From an uncultured Collinsella sp. (GTDB taxonomy: Bacteria > Actinomycetota > Coriobacteriia > Coriobacteriales > Coriobacteriaceae), in contig URNC01000097.1 in NCBI GenBank assembly GCA_900549065.1, positions 1 through 7,999 on the forward strand: DNA of 7,999 bases. The letters are read 5' to 3'. Positions within the stretch are counted from its first letter, which is position 1, and the number at the start of each line of letters is the position of its first letter. The notes under the pieces are model-generated. The model was not told where the DNA came from. It ran no database searches and saw only the letters and a program-made list of their open reading frames with translations. Both the position numbers and the translations under genes were made by a program. Of the stretch, positions 5,890-7,999 are shown piece by piece.

Positions 5890-6690
5890 GTTGACGGCGA
5901 TGATGAGGGCTGGACGTGCGCCGTCGGCGGTCTTGGCGATTGAGGTGGCGACGGCGCTTTCGGGGTCTCGGTCCATCACGATGGCGTCGACATCGGTCAG
6001 CTTGGCAAAGCGGTACATGCCGCGTCCGTTAACCTTGCTGGCGTCCATGAGGGCGACGCTTTGATGGGCCGCGGCGATCATAGCCGTTTTGGTCTCGGCC
6101 ATCTGCGGAAAGTCGGTCGTAAAGCCGCAGCTGGAGACAAAGGCGCCGGGGCACATGACGGCCAGATCGGCATGGACCATTTGGAGCGCCTGCATGGTGA
6201 GCGGTCCGTACAGATAACGATGGCCTTTGCGCAGCGCCCCGCCCAGCATGACGACATCGACCGAGGGCATGCTCTCGTCGATATAATCGGCGATGGTAAT
6301 GTCGGCCGTGATAACGGTGATGCCGTTGCGCTGATCGAGGAGCCGGACGAACTCGAGCGCCGTGGTGCCCGAGTCGACGAGCAGCGTGTCGCCGTCATTG
6401 ACGAGCTCGATGGCGCTTTGCGCGATGGCCTGCTTGGCGGCGACGTTGACATTGATGCGGCGATCCTGCGTGGAGACGGTCAGGCGTTTGTGGAGCGATA
6501 CGGCGCCGCCATGCGTGCGGCGCAGCTTGCCAGACTCGGCGAGTGCGTCCAGGTCGGCGCGAGCGGTGACAGAGGACACGCCAAAGGTTTGGGCAATTTC
6601 TGCTACCTGCACCGAGGCGTTGTGCTCGAGCATTTCCATGATGGCGGCGCGGCGTTCGTCGGCAAAAGCACGGTTGGTAGCTTGGGTCAT
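5887..6690 (-). CDS. DeoR/GlpR-family sugar-phosphate-responsive regulator
   Basis: This is a 267-residue transcription factor; the family is usually about 250-260. The N-terminal winged helix-turn-helix covers about 11-63 and ends in the family pattern, VAEIAQTFGVSSVTARADLD (29-48) followed by KLRRTHGGA (55-63). The DeoR C-terminal sensor domain covers about 85-240, with VDSGTTALEF (105-114), VVMLGGALRKGHRYLYGP (146-163) and LMDASKVNGRGMYRFA (214-229). Such domains normally sense a phosphorylated sugar. The ATG at 6690 has GGAG five bases upstream; an in-frame ATG at 6747 would add 19 residues with no family similarity. It converges on fprA and diverges from the aldolase gene, whose likely substrate family fits this sensor type, so control of the aldolase and of itself is plausible. 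Family certain; target and effector inferred. Confidence 0.92.
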   Translation of the reverse strand: MTQATNRAFADERRAAIMEMLEHNASVQVAEIAQTFGVSSVTARADLDALAESGKLRRTHGGAVSLHKRLTVSTQDRRINVNVAAKQAIAQSAIELVNDGDTLLVDSGTTALEFVRLLDQRNGITVITADITIADYIDESMPSVDVVMLGGALRKGHRYLYGPLTMQALQMVHADLAVMCPGAFVSSCGFTTDFPQMAETKTAMIAAAHQSVALMDASKVNGRGMYRFAKLTDVDAIVMDRDPESAVATSIAKTADGARPALIIAVN

Positions 6691-7024
6691 GTCTGCTCCA
6701 TTCTCGGCTAAATTTGCAGGAATTGTGTTGACTCTATTTTCGTTCATTTTCTTTTTTAGTAAGAAAACACCTTTCGATTACTTATCTTTTCTATAAAAGA
6801 AAGACGCTGAACGCCCAAAATTCAATATCGAACATGTCAGCTCGGCTCAAATTCCTTCCGTTTACTTTTCAAAAGCGACGGTATTGACCTGCATGGGCTC
6901 AATATCTCGCACGTGCAAAGCCGCTGAATTTCATACAATGAGCGCAGTAAAACGCAAGGTAAAACGCCTTGTGAACAACTACGCCCGATGTCCAGATGCG
7001 GGCGAGGGAGAGGAGCAAACGCTC
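6691..7024. promoter_or_regulatory. AT-rich divergent control region between the DeoR-type gene and the aldolase
   Basis: This 334-base gap has a markedly A/T-rich half (about 6715-6860). It contains T-rich strings of the kind bound by DeoR-family proteins, TTTTCGTTCATTTTCTTTT (6737-6755) and CTTTCGATTACTTATCTTTT (6771-6790). TCTTTT/AAAAGA form an inverted repeat (6785-6800). Candidate -10 boxes for the aldolase are TATAAA (6792-6797) and TACAAT (6934-6939), neither with a clear -35. GTAAAACGC is repeated at 6947-6955 and 6959-6967. No separate gene is convincing here. Confidence 0.5.
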
Positions 7025-7882
7025 ATGGCACTTGTTACCACCGAAAAGATGCTCAAGGACGCTCAGGCCGGCCACTACGCCGTCGGCGCGTTCAACGTCG
7101 AGAACCTCGAGTTTGTTATGGCCGTTCTGGCCGCTGCCGAGGAGACCAAGTCCCCCGTCATCATGCAGACCACCCCGGGCACCATCAAGACCGCTGGTCT
7201 GGACTACTTCTACGGCATGGTCAAGGCTGCCGCCGAGCGCGCTTCCGTGCCCGTCGCTCTGCACCTCGATCACGGCGATGGCTATGACCGCTGCATGCAG
7301 GCTTTCCGCACGGGCTACACCTCTGTCATGATCGACGGCTCGCACGAGTCCTTCGAGGACAACATCGCTCTGACCAAGTCCGTCGCCGACGCTGGCCGCG
7401 CCATGGGCGTGCCCGTCGAGGCTGAGCTCGGTAAGGTTGGCGGCAAGGAGGACGACGGTCCCGCGGTCGAGGGCGAGAGCCCCTACACCGATCCTGCCGA
7501 GGCCAAGGAGTTCGTCGAGCGCACTGGCTGCACCTCCCTCGCAATTGGCGTTGGCACCAGCCACGGTGTGTACACGAGCGATCCGCACATCGAGCAGTCC
7601 GTGGTCAAGGCCATCCGCGACGCCGTCGACGTGCCGCTGGTCCTGCACGGCACCTCCGGTGTGCCCGATGAGCAGGTTGCCGAGGCTGTGAAGAACGGCA
7701 TCTGCAAGGTTAACTACGCCACCGAGCTGCGTCAGGCCTACACCAAGGGCTTCATGGCCTACATGGCCGAGAACCCCGCCTGCTTCGATCCCAAGAAGCC
7801 GGCCAAGGAGGGCATGCGTGAGATCACCGAGCTGGTTAAGATCCGCATGACCAACCTCAACTCTGTGGGTAAAGCAGAGTAA
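7025..7882 (+). CDS. fba: Class II ketose-1,6-bisphosphate aldolase (fructose- or tagatose-type)
   Basis: This zinc enzyme splits fructose- or tagatose-1,6-bisphosphate into dihydroxyacetone phosphate and glyceraldehyde-3-phosphate. The 285 residues match the short FbaA/GatY/KbaY class. Zinc and catalytic residues are present: Asp82 and His83 in LDHGD, Glu134 in EAELG, His180 in GTSHG and His208 in LHGTSG. EAELGKVGGKEDD (132-144) and GICKVNYATEL (225-235) resemble GatY/KbaY as much as Bacillus FbaA, so the substrate is open. The heavy use of GCC, GTC, GAG, AAG and CGC codons suggests a highly expressed, central gene, favouring fructose-bisphosphate; the adjacent DeoR-type regulator would fit either sugar. 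The ATG at 7025 has AGGAG nine bases upstream; the frame runs back to 6884 through sequence without family features. The gene is complete, but anything downstream is lost at the contig end. Confidence 0.93.
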   Translation: MALVTTEKMLKDAQAGHYAVGAFNVENLEFVMAVLAAAEETKSPVIMQTTPGTIKTAGLDYFYGMVKAAAERASVPVALHLDHGDGYDRCMQAFRTGYTSVMIDGSHESFEDNIALTKSVADAGRAMGVPVEAELGKVGGKEDDGPAVEGESPYTDPAEAKEFVERTGCTSLAIGVGTSHGVYTSDPHIEQSVVKAIRDAVDVPLVLHGTSGVPDEQVAEAVKNGICKVNYATELRQAYTKGFMAYMAENPACFDPKKPAKEGMREITELVKIRMTNLNSVGKAE

Positions 7883-7911
7883 CAGCAAGGGTACTCCGAC
7901 TCGCTACATAT

Positions 7912-7953
7912 CCCGGGGAGGGACGAGGGCTTAGTTCCCCAATCGTCCTCGGG
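7912..7953 (+). terminator. Truncated terminator-like hairpin after the aldolase
   Basis: GGACGA (7921-7926) pairs with TCGTCC (7943-7948). GGG (7927-7929) can pair with CCC (7937-7939) inside, and CCCG (7912-7915) with CGGG (7950-7953) outside. It lies 29 bases past the aldolase stop. The T tail that would confirm it falls beyond 7953, where adapter sequence replaces the genome. Confidence 0.5.
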
Positions 7954-7999
7954 CTGTCTCTTATACACATCTGACGCTGCCGACGAAGGCTTAGGTGTA
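7954..7999. other. Nextera adapter, i5 index and P5 contamination at the contig end
   Basis: 7954-7986 is exactly the reverse complement of the Nextera Read 1 transposase adapter, beginning with the Tn5 mosaic end CTGTCTCTTATACACATCT. 7987-7994 (AGGCTTAG) is the reverse complement of the i5 index CTAAGCCT, and 7995-7999 (GTGTA) begins the reverse complement of P5. These 46 bases are library sequence, not genome. Confidence 0.98.

Noticed and set aside
6884..7024. An N-terminal extension of the aldolase, or a leader peptide starting at the ATG at 6938.
   Set aside because: No ribosome binding site precedes either start, class II aldolases begin at about the 7025 Met, and AGGAG lies just before it.
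6899..7888. A 329-codon open frame on the - strand, opposite the aldolase.
   Set aside because: Shadow of strong codon bias in the aldolase; its product is Leu/Gly/Val/His-rich without domain features.
1..7953. CRISPR array, tRNA or rRNA genes, toxin-antitoxin or phage genes.
   Set aside because: No regularly spaced repeats, no tRNA-like cloverleaf or rRNA stretch, and no reading frame with such motifs was seen on either strand.
7759..7968. A short - strand frame beginning MYKRQ.
   Set aside because: Its start lies in the Tn5 mosaic-end adapter; MYKRQ is the known translation of that adapter, so it is an artefact.
7954..7972. A genuine Tn5-like transposon end.
   Set aside because: It continues directly into the Nextera linker, an index and P5, which no natural transposon has.

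Overview
This is a 63-65% GC (by eye) bacterial window of ordinary accessory carbohydrate and oxygen-stress genes. It most resembles a gut coriobacterium, probably Collinsella or a close relative. That assignment is an inference from the style of the proteins, the tight high-GC coding, the Firmicutes-type GalT/GalK pair and the intergenic 'GGGGAC' repeats; no database search was possible. The last 46 bases are not biological: they are Nextera adapter, index and P5 sequence, so the window ends at a raw contig end.

Layout. 1-327 holds no gene. It has a terminator for a + strand gene lying off the left edge, a cluster of GGGACGTTCCTT-type repeats ending in a 58-base imperfect palindrome, and the terminator of galT. 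328-3152 (- strand) is a two-gene galactose operon, galK then galT, whose reading frames overlap. 3153-3490 is the divergent control region: three copies of an AGTACGTTAACA operator-like motif lie between galK and a LacI-family regulator gene (3491-4522, +). 4652-5812 (+) encodes a class A flavodiiron protein (FprA type, O2/NO reductase) with small palindromes upstream and a strong terminator downstream. 5887-6690 (-) is a DeoR-family sugar regulator. 6691-7024 is an AT-rich divergent control region. 7025-7882 (+) is a class II ketose-bisphosphate aldolase (fructose- or tagatose-bisphosphate), followed by a hairpin cut off by the adapter.

How the genes may work together. GalK phosphorylates galactose and GalT exchanges the product with UDP-glucose, the central Leloir steps; no epimerase (galE), mutarotase or transporter is in view. 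The divergent LacI-type protein is the obvious candidate galactose regulator: one operator copy covers the predicted galK -35 box and a second lies 64 bp downstream, about six helical turns away. The aldolase and the divergent DeoR-type regulator form a second regulator/enzyme pair. The flavodiiron gene between them fits an anaerobe detoxifying oxygen or nitric oxide.

I found no convincing previously undescribed system. The items most worth a second look are the three-copy operator arrangement, the GGGGAC repeat/palindrome cluster, the repeat-like core inside the fprA terminator, the palindromes at the fprA promoter, the Glu-to-Asn change in the galactokinase sugar-binding motif, and the adapter contamination.
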